Shown here: piece after piece, positions 7,401 through 15,159 of the stretch
How the letters are laid out: the number at the start of each line of letters is the position of its first letter
Numbering within the stretch: the first letter of the stretch is position 1
Assembly: GCA_910587295.1 (NCBI GenBank)
Contig: CAJULP010000004.1
Coordinates: 1-44,463 of the forward strand
Length of the DNA stretch: 44,463 nt
Origin: an uncultured Lachnospiraceae bacterium
GTDB lineage: Bacteria; Bacillota; Clostridia; Lachnospirales; Lachnospiraceae
Reading direction: 5' to 3'
Notes under the pieces: model-generated
Database searches by the model: none
Seen by the model: only the letters and a program-made list of their open reading frames with translations
Told to the model about the DNA's origin: nothing
Translations under genes and position numbers: made by a program

Positions 7401-8861
7401 TGACTGCTGCCAGTATTTTGCCTTGTCGTAAAAACACACCACTTTCATTTCCGTATAACAGTGACAGGCTGCCAGCTGGACAAGAAGCTGAAACAATATC
7501 CTGTAGCTTTCTTCCCTGTCGGGGTCTGCCACGATCCCCAACTGCCGGATGGCAAAAAAATCAATTCCAACCGGAACGTCGTCAACCACCCGGAAAGCTT
7601 CCGCCAAGCGGCTGCCCTCCTGATACAGCTTGTCAGGAACAATATCCGTCGATTTTTGGGCAAGTTCCACTTCCATTGGAAAAGAAGCCGTTCCGGTGCC
7701 TAACCGTAAAAACAAAAAGTCCTCCTGCCGATAGTATCTGTTCCAAAGAACTTTCGGCGACTCTCTCCCCTTCCCCTGAAACTCCTCCGCTTTCGGATAC
7801 CTCCGCTCCAAAATACTGCGGTTTTCTTCCCGGTAACCAGACAGTTCTTTTTCCATGGCTTTTAAATATTCCCGGTATTGTGCCACCCTGCACGTTTCCG
7901 CCTTTTTTGCCGCATATCTCCTGTATCCCCAGTTAGACAGCCCCCAGAAAACCGCCAGTGCCGCACTGCACAGTCCGGTGAGCATCGACAGCAGATAAAA
8001 ATTACTACCCTGGCTCATCATACGGCTTCCGGCAAATGCCATGACTATCATGGGAAGCGCCATGGTGAGGGAAGGGCCCACACTCAGCATCAATGGCCCT
8101 TGCGTCTCTCCTGTGCGGGGTGATGGCGTAAGGATTGTAACCTTTCCCGCAGGAAGCTGCCGTTCCCCGGCCCACTTTCTTTCGATCACCGTTCCTTCTG
8201 CCTCTTTCTGTATCCCTATCCTGTTTTCTGCGCTGTAAAGGCCAAAAACCATTTCCCCGCCGGCCAAAGCAGCCCGCATCACACCAGAAAAAGCGGTGCA
8301 TACAAGAAACTCCCTTAAATACAACATATGAAGCCCATACAAATCTACCCTGTCTCCTGCCTGCAATTTCCGCTTATCCGAAAGCACACGTTCATTCACG
8401 TAAATCCCTTCCTTCCCATGTTCCGGGCAGGCATAATGATCCCCGTTTTCCGAAACGATCCTTCCATGGCAGGAACTGACCAGCCCACAGCAGTCATAAA
8501 AAATCCGGCTCTGGTAGGCGCTTCCAATCTGGCAGCACTCCCCGTCCCCCAAAGTAAACCACACAGTTCCTTCCGCTTCCGATAACTCCTTTGTCAAAAG
8601 CAGCAATAGCTTTTCCTTCCCTTTCGTCTCAAAATAGAAGGGATGCCCTTCGCAAAGCTTTTCCTCAAAAATGCCATAGCTTTCTTCCCTGCAGGTAATA
8701 AGAAGCTCTACATCTTCCGCAAGCATCAGCTCTTCTCTGGAAAGAAAAATCCTGTTTTCCCCTTCCGGGACGTCATAAATCCTTCTTCTTGCATACCCTT
8801 TTGGCGCAAAAATAAGCAAAAGCCTGTCATGGCACGCCGACCGGTCTGTAATCTTGTTCAA
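4455..8861 (-). CDS. essC: type VII secretion motor ATPase EssC (FtsK/SpoIIIE family)
   Basis: 1468 residues, normal for EssC. The N-terminal ~190 residues contain FHA-like beta folds (SCHGRIV, YVNERVLSDKRKLQAGD). Two membrane helices span about 258-280 and 288-308. The first motor domain is intact: Walker A GTTGFGKS at 703-710 and Walker B LILVVDEF at 808-815. The second has Walker A GGPLSGKS at 1030-1037 with VFFLIDN near 1123-1129. A third, degenerate domain (SCHGGNGRG near 1292-1300) lacks the Walker lysine. EssC drives export of WXG100 and linked proteins through the membrane. The start is a TTG with a perfect AGGAGG six bases before it; no ATG fits. It heads the operon with yukD, five WXG100-like genes and the Mbeg1 hydrolase. 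No EssB, EsaA or EssA partner is adjacent. Confidence 0.95.
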   Translation of the reverse strand: MNKITDRSACHDRLLLIFAPKGYARRRIYDVPEGENRIFLSREELMLAEDVELLITCREESYGIFEEKLCEGHPFYFETKGKEKLLLLLTKELSEAEGTVWFTLGDGECCQIGSAYQSRIFYDCCGLVSSCHGRIVSENGDHYACPEHGKEGIYVNERVLSDKRKLQAGDRVDLYGLHMLYLREFLVCTAFSGVMRAALAGGEMVFGLYSAENRIGIQKEAEGTVIERKWAGERQLPAGKVTILTPSPRTGETQGPLMLSVGPSLTMALPMIVMAFAGSRMMSQGSNFYLLSMLTGLCSAALAVFWGLSNWGYRRYAAKKAETCRVAQYREYLKAMEKELSGYREENRSILERRYPKAEEFQGKGRESPKVLWNRYYRQEDFLFLRLGTGTASFPMEVELAQKSTDIVPDKLYQEGSRLAEAFRVVDDVPVGIDFFAIRQLGIVADPDREESYRILFQLLVQLAACHCYTEMKVVCFYDKAKYWQQSLADSIRFMPHIWSPNGKVRFLAGDEKDSGEIIPALMGELEKRKEDSGISLPWYLVLVLDKELVQGEILCRYLTDDETAYPVSAVFMEKERENLPKNCRGFLQIRKKQELVIRTKKGITRQAVMLEGLERDVAVRYFRAISGFRVRETGMEEQIPEKVDFLELYGCGSVQELKSRQRWKNNHPGKRLKVPVGRGQGGKIISLDIHEKFHGPHGLIAGTTGFGKSELIMTFLLSIAVSFSPEDVNFFMIDYKGGGTGNVLKNLPHCAGAISNLSGKQIKRAMSAITSENRQRQQILGRYGVNHIDAYTELYREGKADSPMPHLILVVDEFAQLRKEEPEFMQEIISLSQVGRSLGIHLILATQKPAGTVDDRIWSNARFHLCLKVQDKKDSMDMLHNSDAAMLLLPGQCYLQIGNHEYYELFQTGYCGEPYREKESKKQCAVLVENTGKRLQTSPVEKKTKESQLEAVINYVSMTAGREGTKRAKSLWMPELAVRISLEDVREIYGSDYGQGMELLLGMCDDPENQRQFPLVYQPLEAGNFAVCGGPLSGKSELLRLIAWQIFDYCGSKQPVLICADLGQGNMRNFLDKPGVLGGLWEKEGKDIFFYHLERLFIKRKESFRGRGGQGTMQSVKEFPDVFFLIDNISSLLKALEERQQEFLIRLAAEGMGYGIYMVISAASPGEIPGKMFEKFKTVVALEMSDRFAYGDILRQYHLPVLPKENTKGRGICKAEGRVLEFQAAVAPEHLSKPVHRKEVAAFPHLPSVPDYPAMVKDYRWKADYIPLGYSLATGEIREVNFMRHPRFLLSCHGGNGRGFLKQIEKSLLYQGRNVVWAENEDILTLHKTAGGGCCFLAPDLAGLIRMISWPDEERGERIAFWERLFSGKGKDYFMAGAYDFASDGMLTAEPFFRAFSEEQVGVHLGGNGGMQRVFSFDDLGYARLNQREAQGVGYWKQGVFSQTERLLIPGLFKENDDICGCVCSGN

Positions 8862-8976
8862 TGAAACCTCCTGAAATGAATGGTAACTGTAAAAAATGAA
8901 TGTTGGAAAATGATTATTTCAGAATTTTCAGAATTTTCGAAATAAAACCTGAATTGAAAATCGTGAAAGTATTACT

Positions 8977-9005
8977 ACTTTAGCAGGTTATCTATCTTTT
9001 GTCAA
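8977..9005 (-). promoter_or_regulatory. promoter of the type VII operon
   Basis: On the minus strand TTGACA (9000-9005) is followed after 17 bases by TAAAGT (8977-8982). Transcription would start near 8970, leaving an AT-rich leader of ~110 bases before the TTG start of essC. That leader holds short direct repeats (GAAAATTCT twice) and no other gene. It looks like a vegetative sigma-A type promoter. Confidence 0.7.
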
Positions 9006-9120
9006 TAGCTTTTTTAAATATATTTTCCCGGATAATAACAATCCAGCCTTGCAGCAGCGGAATCGGCAGGGCCGAATTGTTACCCCGGATACCTGTAATC
9101 ATTCAGCGTTAGGTATCCCA

Positions 9121-9915
9121 TTACCCTAACGCCACATCCAGAATCATCATGATCAGGAATCCTGTCATAACGCCAATCGTTCCTAAATTAGAATGCTCTC
9201 CTTCATTTGCTTCCGGGATCAGTTCTTCCACCACCACGTAGATCATAGCCCCTGCCGCAAAGGAAAGGAACCATGGCATATAAGGCGTGATCTGCACAGC
9301 GATCAACGTAATCCCAACGCCAAACATAAGCTCCACAGCTCCGGACAGACTTCCTATTACAAATGCTTTCAGCCTTCCCATTCCCTCCTGCCTAAGCGGC
9401 AGGGAAATGGCAGCTCCCTCCGGAAAGTTCTGGATACCGATCCCTAACGCAAGGGCAAATGCCGCCGCATACAGCGCCGGGTCATCCGGATGCTGTGCCG
9501 CCATGGCAAACGCCAGCCCCACAGCCATCCCTTCCGGTATATTGTGGAGTGTCACCGCAAGCACCAAAAGTGTCGTGCGCCTAAAAGAACTTTGCATCCC
9601 TTCCGGTTTCTTTTCCCCCAAATGCAGATGAGGCATCAGAAAATCCAACAGGTACAAAAAGATACCTCCAAGCACAAAACCGCCTGCCGCGGGAACCCAC
9701 GGGATTCCACCGATATTTTCCGTCTCGTCAATTGCAGGGATCAAAAGCGACCAGACCGACGCCGCCATCATCACGCCTGCCGCAAACCCCAAAAAAGCTC
9801 TTTGCACATTCATTCCCATATTTTTACTAAAAATGAATACCACCGCAGCACCCAGCATCGTCATCAAAAACGTGAATCCGGTGCCCATAGCTGCCCAACC
9901 GATTGCCTGATTCAT
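9121..9915 (-). CDS. ZIP family divalent metal transporter
   Basis: 264 residues and about eight membrane helices. The metal-site motifs of the ZIP/ZupT (GufA-like) family are present: HNIPEGMAVG in helix 4 and NFPEGAAISLPL in helix 5. A short His-containing cytoplasmic loop (HLHLGEKK) lies before them. It would import zinc, iron or manganese across the cytoplasmic membrane. The ATG has GAGG close upstream. A small hairpin (caggc/gcctg, 9936-9949) lies just before the ribosome binding site, and a TATACT -10-like element lies ~40 bases further up without a clear -35. It appears monocistronic; behind it a dyad at 9087-9118 has no T-run. The exact metal cannot be told from sequence. Confidence 0.9.
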   Translation of the reverse strand: MNQAIGWAAMGTGFTFLMTMLGAAVVFIFSKNMGMNVQRAFLGFAAGVMMAASVWSLLIPAIDETENIGGIPWVPAAGGFVLGGIFLYLLDFLMPHLHLGEKKPEGMQSSFRRTTLLVLAVTLHNIPEGMAVGLAFAMAAQHPDDPALYAAAFALALGIGIQNFPEGAAISLPLRQEGMGRLKAFVIGSLSGAVELMFGVGITLIAVQITPYMPWFLSFAAGAMIYVVVEELIPEANEGEHSNLGTIGVMTGFLIMMILDVALG

Positions 9916-10048
9916 ATTTTCCTCTTTCTGCGCCCAGGCGGACGCCTGCTTCTATCCTTAGTATATCCATTTTCTATGGTCTTGTGCCTAAAATAATAGA
10001 CACACTTTGATTTTTTACAGCAATTTTAAAAAAATATTTCCAAAACAG

Positions 10049-10077
10049 TTGACATTCGTCATAAAAAAAGTTAAAAT
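10049..10077 (+). promoter_or_regulatory. promoter of tRNA-Leu
   Basis: TTGACA (10049-10054), 17-base spacer, TAAAAT (10072-10077). The start would fall at about 10084, five bases before the mature tRNA. Confidence 0.8.
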
Positions 10078-10088
10078 ATCATTTGTTC

Positions 10089-10172
10089 GCAGGAATGGCG
10101 GAATTGGCAGACGCGCACGGTTCAGGTCCGTGTGGTAGCAATACCATGAGAGTTCAAGTCTCTTTTCCTGCA
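10089..10172 (+). tRNA. tRNA-Leu (anticodon CAG)
   Basis: 84 bases. The acceptor GCAGGAA pairs with TTCCTGC and the discriminator is A. The anticodon stem CACGG/CCGTG carries the loop TTCAGGT, giving CAG. A long variable arm (GTGGTAGCAATACCAT) marks a class II tRNA, and the T-arm GAGAGTTCAAGTCTC is regular. CCA is not encoded. Confidence 0.95.
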
Positions 10173-10177
10173 CGAAA

Positions 10178-10206
10178 AGAAGCCTTTAAATCAGGGCTTC
10201 TTTTTT
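10178..10206 (+). terminator. intrinsic terminator of tRNA-Leu
   Basis: Stem AGAAGCC/GGCTTCT with a 10-base loop, followed by TTTTT, six bases behind the tRNA. Confidence 0.85.
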
Positions 10207-10293
10207 GTTATGCAGGGGATAAAGTGAAATCAAGCAACTTGTATCCTGTTTTTTTACAAATTGATGCTTTTTTCTTCTTAACGGAATGCTAAA

Positions 10294-10389
10294 ATGACCT
10301 TTAGAGAAAAATTAGAGCAATCTCTGCTATCCTTAATCTGTCATACCACAGGATGGCCTGTTATTTTTGGAGGTAAAACAACCATATGA
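10294..10389 (+). CDS. possible 31-codon upstream ORF coupled to the C39-like peptidase
   Basis: An open frame of 31 codons (begins MTFREKLEQSLL, ends GGKTTI) stops in an ATGA overlap with the peptidase start. It could explain why the peptidase GGAGG sits an unusual 12 bases before its ATG: translation could be coupled. Against it, the frame has only a weak ACGGA as ribosome binding site, and an extended -10 element (TGCTAAAAT, 10287-10295) overlaps its start codon, which would exclude it from that transcript. The Gly-Gly near its end is simply the GGAGGT site read in frame. Real coding status is uncertain. Confidence 0.25.
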   Translation: MTFREKLEQSLLSLICHTTGWPVIFGGKTTI

Positions 10390-11357
10390 AAAAGAGACAT
10401 AAAAAACATAAGACAAAGCAGCTTTCCCGGGCAGCGGCTGCAGGCGTGTTACTCGGCATCACATTAAGCTTTGGGAAAATCCTTTTATCCCATGGGTTTT
10501 CCCAGGAGGAGACCGCCATTGAACCCAACATCATCATCACCGATTACACCCAGTCCTATTACGGTGCGGAAAATCCCACCGGCATAAATATCAAGACCAG
10601 CGAACCCCTGACAGAATATGTCGGCACTTCTTCGGTTCCTACGGTCACAGACACCCGCCCGGTCCTTCGTGACCAGGAAACGGAAGAGATCCTTGCGGAC
10701 CTTGCAAAGAACGATCCGGCCATCGCCAGGATCTATTCAGACCGGAAAGCCTATCCTGAAGATCTCCTTATGGCTCTTGCCTGCAATCAGGAACTGACTG
10801 ACTTTGTATCCGGCTATTTGACTGCCGGGCAGACAGCCACTGGGGGCTTCACTTCCGATGAGGCCGCCCAAAACTTTCCTCTGTTTCTGCAATGGGATGC
10901 AAGGTGGGGCTATGTTCCCTACGGCGGGCTTAATATCGGCATTTCCGGCTGTGGGCCCACCTGCCTGTCCATGGTGATATTTGCCCTTACCCAAAACGAA
11001 GCGGCAACACCGGACGCCCTTGCCTCCTACAGCATGAATAACGGCTACTACACCGAAGGCGTGGGAACCGCATGGTCCTTTATGACAGATGCCGTGTCCA
11101 ATTACGGGGTACAGGCTGCGGAGCTGGGCTTAGACGAAGGCAGCATGAAATACTACCTTGACCGCGGCTGCCCCATTATCTGTGCCATGCGCCCTGGCGA
11201 CTTTACCATCTCCGGACATTTTATCATGCTTTACGGCTATGACCAGGACGGCTTTAAAGTAAACGACCCCAACAGCCGCGAACGCAGCAACAGACGCTGG
11301 GATTTTGAAACCCTGCGTTCCCAAATCAAAAATCTGTGGGTGTACCAAAAATCATAG
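10386..11357 (+). CDS. membrane-anchored or secreted C39-like cysteine peptidase
   Basis: 323 residues. A lysine/histidine-rich N-terminus (residues 1-14) and one hydrophobic segment (16-34) form an uncleaved anchor or signal peptide, followed by a ~120-residue linker. The catalytic domain (about 163-320) is of the peptidase_C39_2 type: WDARWGYVPYG, then GCGPTC with probable nucleophile Cys189, His278 in GHFIMLYG and Asp294 in VNDP. It would act outside the membrane on peptides or wall proteins. It lies alone on the + strand behind tRNA-Leu, and its last six bases overlap the 3' end of the convergent gene. The substrate is unknown; it is not fused to an ABC transporter, so it is not a typical bacteriocin exporter. 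Confidence 0.85.
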   Translation: MKKRHKKHKTKQLSRAAAAGVLLGITLSFGKILLSHGFSQEETAIEPNIIITDYTQSYYGAENPTGINIKTSEPLTEYVGTSSVPTVTDTRPVLRDQETEEILADLAKNDPAIARIYSDRKAYPEDLLMALACNQELTDFVSGYLTAGQTATGGFTSDEAAQNFPLFLQWDARWGYVPYGGLNIGISGCGPTCLSMVIFALTQNEAATPDALASYSMNNGYYTEGVGTAWSFMTDAVSNYGVQAAELGLDEGSMKYYLDRGCPIICAMRPGDFTISGHFIMLYGYDQDGFKVNDPNSRERSNRRWDFETLRSQIKNLWVYQKS

Positions 11358-12527
11358 CTTATTTTTTTTCCCTTTTGGCCCCCTCGCTGCTTTCAGCTCC
11401 TTTTTGAATGCATTGCGTTTTTCCTTTAATTCCGTCACCCGCCTTTCCCCTGTTTGATAAAGCGTCATTTCAAACAGGGAGCGGATGATCTTAGCGATCA
11501 CTTTCCGGGTGGTCTCATCAATTTCTTTGGCTGCCTCAAACACGTTTTGCAGGCAGTTTTTCCAATCTGCCCCAAATTCAAACACGTTAGATGCCTCCGA
11601 TGCGGACACCACCTCATACAAAGTGTCCACAAAGGCATGGGTTTCCTCCTCCGTAAGGGATAGGATCCACTCGTTTAACGCCGCATCCCTCGCCATTTTC
11701 CTTCCCGCCATATTCTTAGCGCGGACAAAATGATCCTCCTCAACCTTCCAGCTATAAGTATTGTGCTGGAGCATCCCTACACTGCGGCTTTCCACCAGCG
11801 TATAATCATCTTGATCCTCCAATATGGTTCCCACTAAAGAAGAACGGGGAATAAACTTCACCATTCTGTCCTTTATTTCCTCATAATCCCCTTTTTCCCG
11901 GATTTCCGGCCGAAAGCCCGGTCCGTCATTGTTAAAAATCTTCAACAGCCGTTCCCTTGTCCTTGGCGCACAATTCATGGCCGCATAGACCGCAAGGTTG
12001 CCGCCCTTTGAATGACCTCCGGTATAAAAATCCCCTGCCGTCATACCTGCCACCCGCTCCATATACTCCACCGCAAGCTGATGGCTGGGCAGTGGTTTGG
12101 AGAAAGCAAGGTTCAGATCCTCCTTCCACCCAACGATAGTGGCATCTGTTCCCCGGTAAGCAATATAAATGTTTTTATCCTCCAAAACATAAGTCATTGC
12201 CGAAAACTGCGCCTGCTCTTCCTCGTTGACGATGTCCACGTAAAAATTCATTTTAAGCCCGCCAAAGCGCCTGGATTCCGCCACCGCCCCAAACAGCTCC
12301 TTATTATTCTGGCGGTACCAGTAATCATCCAGTATATGGTCTTTTTCCGGATCTTTGTAGATATCCTGAATACCGACAGGCTTATTCCGTCTGCCCAGCC
12401 CCGGCACAAAATCACCATAATGCAGATAGACCAGCTGACAGAGCACCAGAGAGTCCACTTCATTAAACGGCTTTTCAAACAAACTAAAGCGCCCCCAGTC
12501 CTTTACATAATCAATTATATTTTCCAT
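11352..12527 (-). CDS. Mbeg1-like (DUF2974) serine hydrolase, second copy
   Basis: 391 residues. YIAYRGTD at about 121-128 and nucleophile elbow GGHSKGGNLAV at 170-180 (Ser173) match the Mbeg1-like alpha/beta hydrolases. A charged Lys/Arg-rich C-terminus (KKELKAARGPKGKKNKL) may contact membrane lipids or nucleic acid. No signal peptide. GGAGGAAGG precedes the ATG, and it follows the DUF3810 gene by 20 bp, so the two are probably cotranscribed. It shares fold and motif with the type VII-linked hydrolase at 1219-2631 but lacks that protein's long helical C-terminus, and is probably the housekeeping paralogue. Substrate unknown (lipid or ester). Confidence 0.85.
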   Translation of the reverse strand: MENIIDYVKDWGRFSLFEKPFNEVDSLVLCQLVYLHYGDFVPGLGRRNKPVGIQDIYKDPEKDHILDDYWYRQNNKELFGAVAESRRFGGLKMNFYVDIVNEEEQAQFSAMTYVLEDKNIYIAYRGTDATIVGWKEDLNLAFSKPLPSHQLAVEYMERVAGMTAGDFYTGGHSKGGNLAVYAAMNCAPRTRERLLKIFNNDGPGFRPEIREKGDYEEIKDRMVKFIPRSSLVGTILEDQDDYTLVESRSVGMLQHNTYSWKVEEDHFVRAKNMAGRKMARDAALNEWILSLTEEETHAFVDTLYEVVSASEASNVFEFGADWKNCLQNVFEAAKEIDETTRKVIAKIIRSLFEMTLYQTGERRVTELKEKRNAFKKELKAARGPKGKKNKL

Positions 12528-12547
12528 CTTTTCCTTCCTCCCTAAAG

Positions 12548-13687
12548 CTAATACAAAATCCCATCATAGTATTGCAAAAGCAGATCTACCACCCGGCTGT
12601 AGCTTACCGTACCGTCAGACACCCCGTTTAATGTAAGGGTGGTATTCAAAAAGCTGTCCGCCGCCTGGCTTACCGTCTCCGTATCCAATACCGCCCGCTC
12701 CTCCACCTGCTGCCACGCCTCCTTGGTAAGGAAGATCTTATCCGCCAAAACCTGGCCGCTGATCTTAATATGACTCTGATATTCCATGCTGTCCTTCCCC
12801 ACCGCCCTTGCAAAATCCCGGTCTAAGTACCCGATCACGCTAAGCAGCGCACTGTAGCGGAACAAAGGATCTTTGGACTCCACACAGGCCAGATAGCCGA
12901 TGAAATTGGCTTCATCCTCCAAAATGAATCCTTTCAAATGGGATAACTCGTGGCACATGGTGACCGGCATATTGGTCAGATACATCCGGGGGTTAATATT
13001 GGCCTCCATGGAAAAAGGAAAATAATACCCCATAATATACTGCTGACTATAAAAACCCGACAAAAAAAGTTTTTTAGGTTTCGGGTAATACCCGCCTAAA
13101 TTGGGAAAGACTTCTGCCAAATCCCGCATCCGGGCAATCGCTTCCTCTTCCATACCGCTGCAGTCGGTAACAAGATACCCCTTTTCATCCCGTTCAAACA
13201 TAAGCGCCAGCTCATTTGCCTGCGCCGCCACATGATCCCGCAAGATCCCGATCTCCTTAACGCCGTATTCCCTGCCCGGCATTTTGTCGGCCCAAAAACG
13301 CTCCGGAAGCGCGGGCACCTGATACAGCAAAAAGCAGTTCAGGGTCATCACCATGCAGGTGATCCCAAACACCCAGTATAGGAACATGACATACCGTTTA
13401 TAAGCCTTTTTCCAAAAATCAGAAAGTCTTTTCCTGAAAACAAAGACCAACATCCCAGCCAGGACCAGCACGATCAAAAGGCATACCGCAAGATAAAGCA
13501 TCCATTCCCCCACCGAAAAGGGAAACAACCCCGTCACCCTTCCATAAGTTTCCACCCAGAACGGGAAAATATTGTTTACATAAAACAGACTAAAACTCCT
13601 GCTTGCCCTAGCCCAAATATTTAACACCACAGCAGCCAAAACCAGCGCCGCCGGTATCCTTATTTTCCATTTCTTAACCTTCTTCAA
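12548..13687 (-). CDS. DUF3810 family membrane zinc metalloprotease
   Basis: 379 residues. Three membrane helices lie in the first ~125 residues (about 11-27, 62-84, 101-122), followed by an extracellular domain with CHELSHLKGF: HExxH at 246-250 and EDEAN at 257-261, where a third zinc ligand would be expected. This matches the DUF3810 family. The start is a TTG at 13687; GGGGGAAG lies ahead. It leads a two-gene unit with the Mbeg1-like hydrolase and is divergent from the symporter gene. The biological substrate is unknown. Confidence 0.82.
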   Translation of the reverse strand: MKKVKKWKIRIPAALVLAAVVLNIWARASRSFSLFYVNNIFPFWVETYGRVTGLFPFSVGEWMLYLAVCLLIVLVLAGMLVFVFRKRLSDFWKKAYKRYVMFLYWVFGITCMVMTLNCFLLYQVPALPERFWADKMPGREYGVKEIGILRDHVAAQANELALMFERDEKGYLVTDCSGMEEEAIARMRDLAEVFPNLGGYYPKPKKLFLSGFYSQQYIMGYYFPFSMEANINPRMYLTNMPVTMCHELSHLKGFILEDEANFIGYLACVESKDPLFRYSALLSVIGYLDRDFARAVGKDSMEYQSHIKISGQVLADKIFLTKEAWQQVEERAVLDTETVSQAADSFLNTTLTLNGVSDGTVSYSRVVDLLLQYYDGILY

Positions 13688-13766
13688 TCCGCTTCTTCCC
13701 CCAAAACCCCATAAAACTACTCATAACCTGGCCTTCTTTCTACTATATTAATAGTAAGACCCAAAG

Positions 13767-13781
13767 GGTTACCCTGTAACC
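13767..13781. promoter_or_regulatory. inverted repeat in front of the symporter ribosome binding site
   Basis: GGTTAC-CCT-GTAACC, a perfect 6-bp dyad with a 3-base loop, directly before AAGGAG of the downstream gene. It may be an operator or a hairpin affecting translation. No regulator can be named. TATATT about 25 bases upstream may be the -10 of the symporter promoter. Confidence 0.4.
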
Positions 13782-13792
13782 AAGGAGCATTC

Positions 13793-15109
13793 ATGCAATT
13801 CATTTTATCCGGCATTCAGTCCATTAATCAGTTTTTGTGGAGCGGTCCCCTTTTATTCCTTTTAATGGGAACCCATCTTTATTTTACCATGAAACTTCGC
13901 TTTCCGCAGAAAAATATCCTGCGGGCCATAAAATTATCCGTTACCCCCGCCGCCGGCCAAAGCGGAAACAACCTTTCTGTCTTCGCCACCCTGGCAACCA
14001 CCCTGGCCGCAACCCTGGGCACCGGAAATATCATCGGTGTGTCCACGGCAGTGGCCTTAGGCGGACCCGGGGCAATTTTCTGGTGCTGGATCACCGGTAT
14101 TTTAGGTATGGCCACCGCCTATGCAGAGTGCTTCTTAAGCGTCCGATTCCGCAGCCGCGGAAAAGACGGTATCTATCAGGGCGGGCCGATGTATGTATGG
14201 AAAAACGCTTTACATAATCCTGCCGTGGGAAAGTTATATGCCCTGCTGACGCTGACTGCCGCCTTTGGCGTTGGCTGTACCACCCAGTCCAATTCCATCA
14301 CCCAGACCACCACCGCAAGTTTCGGCTTAAATCCCCATGTGGCGGGGATTGCCGCAGCCTTCTTAGCGGGCCTTGTGATCGTGGGAGGAGTCCGCTCCAT
14401 CGGAAATCTCTGCATGAAGCTGGTTCCCTTCCTTGCCATCCTTTACACCGGAAGCTGTATTCTGCTGCTTTTTATCAATCGGGAAGCTTTTTTTCCTGCC
14501 ATCCGTCTAATCCTCACTCATGCCTTAGCCCCCCGGGCCGCCGCAGGAGGCGCCGTCGGCTCCTCTCTGATGCTGACGGCACGCTACGGGATCGCCAGGG
14601 GGCTTTTTACCAACGAGGCAGGCATCGGCACCTCCGCCATCGCTGCCGCCGCCTCCGATACCTGTAACCCTGCCCACCAGGCCTATGTATCCATGACCGC
14701 CGTGTTTTGGGATACGGTGGTGATGTGCCTGTTAAGCGGCCTGGTGATCGTCACAAATATGCTGCTGCACCCTGCTTCCTTAGAAGGCGTCAACGAGGCC
14801 GGGCTCACCGAAGCCGCTTTTTCTTACCTGCCGGTCCTTGGCAATGTATTCCTTTCCCTCTGCCTTGTGGCCTTTGCCATAACTACCTTGATCGGATGGT
14901 CCTATTTAGGGGAACAGGCCTACCGGTATATCACCCGCAGCAGAGGGATCGGCATTTATAAGGTGGCCTACATCGTAATGATCTACATCGGTGCGGTACT
15001 GCCTCTTAATTTCGTCTGGGAGTGCACGGACCTGATCAATGCATTTATGATCCTGCCCAACGTGACCGCCCTTTTCCTGCTACAGAAATATTTGCAAAAT
15101 TCTGTGTAA
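13793..15109 (+). CDS. sodium:alanine/glycine symporter family protein (AGCS)
   Basis: 438 residues, about eleven hydrophobic helices. Family landmarks include ATLGTGNIIGVSTAVALGGPGAIFW near residues 73-97, YAECFLSVRFR, IYQGGPMYV and the later ARGLFTNEAGIGTSAIAAA. These are characteristic of Na+-coupled alanine/glycine symporters. It would import small amino acids. AAGGAG sits five bases before the ATG. The MATE gene follows 50 bp later but has its own promoter inside the end of this gene. Substrate (Ala, Gly or Gln) is not decidable by eye. Confidence 0.92.
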   Translation: MQFILSGIQSINQFLWSGPLLFLLMGTHLYFTMKLRFPQKNILRAIKLSVTPAAGQSGNNLSVFATLATTLAATLGTGNIIGVSTAVALGGPGAIFWCWITGILGMATAYAECFLSVRFRSRGKDGIYQGGPMYVWKNALHNPAVGKLYALLTLTAAFGVGCTTQSNSITQTTTASFGLNPHVAGIAAAFLAGLVIVGGVRSIGNLCMKLVPFLAILYTGSCILLLFINREAFFPAIRLILTHALAPRAAAGGAVGSSLMLTARYGIARGLFTNEAGIGTSAIAAAASDTCNPAHQAYVSMTAVFWDTVVMCLLSGLVIVTNMLLHPASLEGVNEAGLTEAAFSYLPVLGNVFLSLCLVAFAITTLIGWSYLGEQAYRYITRSRGIGIYKVAYIVMIYIGAVLPLNFVWECTDLINAFMILPNVTALFLLQKYLQNSV

Positions 15110-15120
15110 GTCTGTATAAT
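15092..15120 (+). promoter_or_regulatory. promoter of the MATE transporter gene
   Basis: TTGCAA (15092-15097), 17-base spacer, TATAAT (15115-15120), overlapping the 3' end of the symporter gene and 40 bases before the MATE ATG. Confidence 0.65.
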
Positions 15121-15159
15121 AAAGGCTCATGACCATAACGATTATTAAAGGAGTTAATC

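Noticed and set aside
9087..9118. Dyad GGATACCT/AGGTATCC as terminator of the ZIP gene
   Set aside because: The 16-base loop is large and no T-run follows on the minus strand; it also overlaps no other signal.
10294..10389. Gly-Gly near the end of the small ORF as a bacteriocin leader for the C39 peptidase
   Set aside because: The two Gly codons are the GGAGGT ribosome binding site of the next gene; only four residues follow, and the peptidase is not fused to an ABC exporter.
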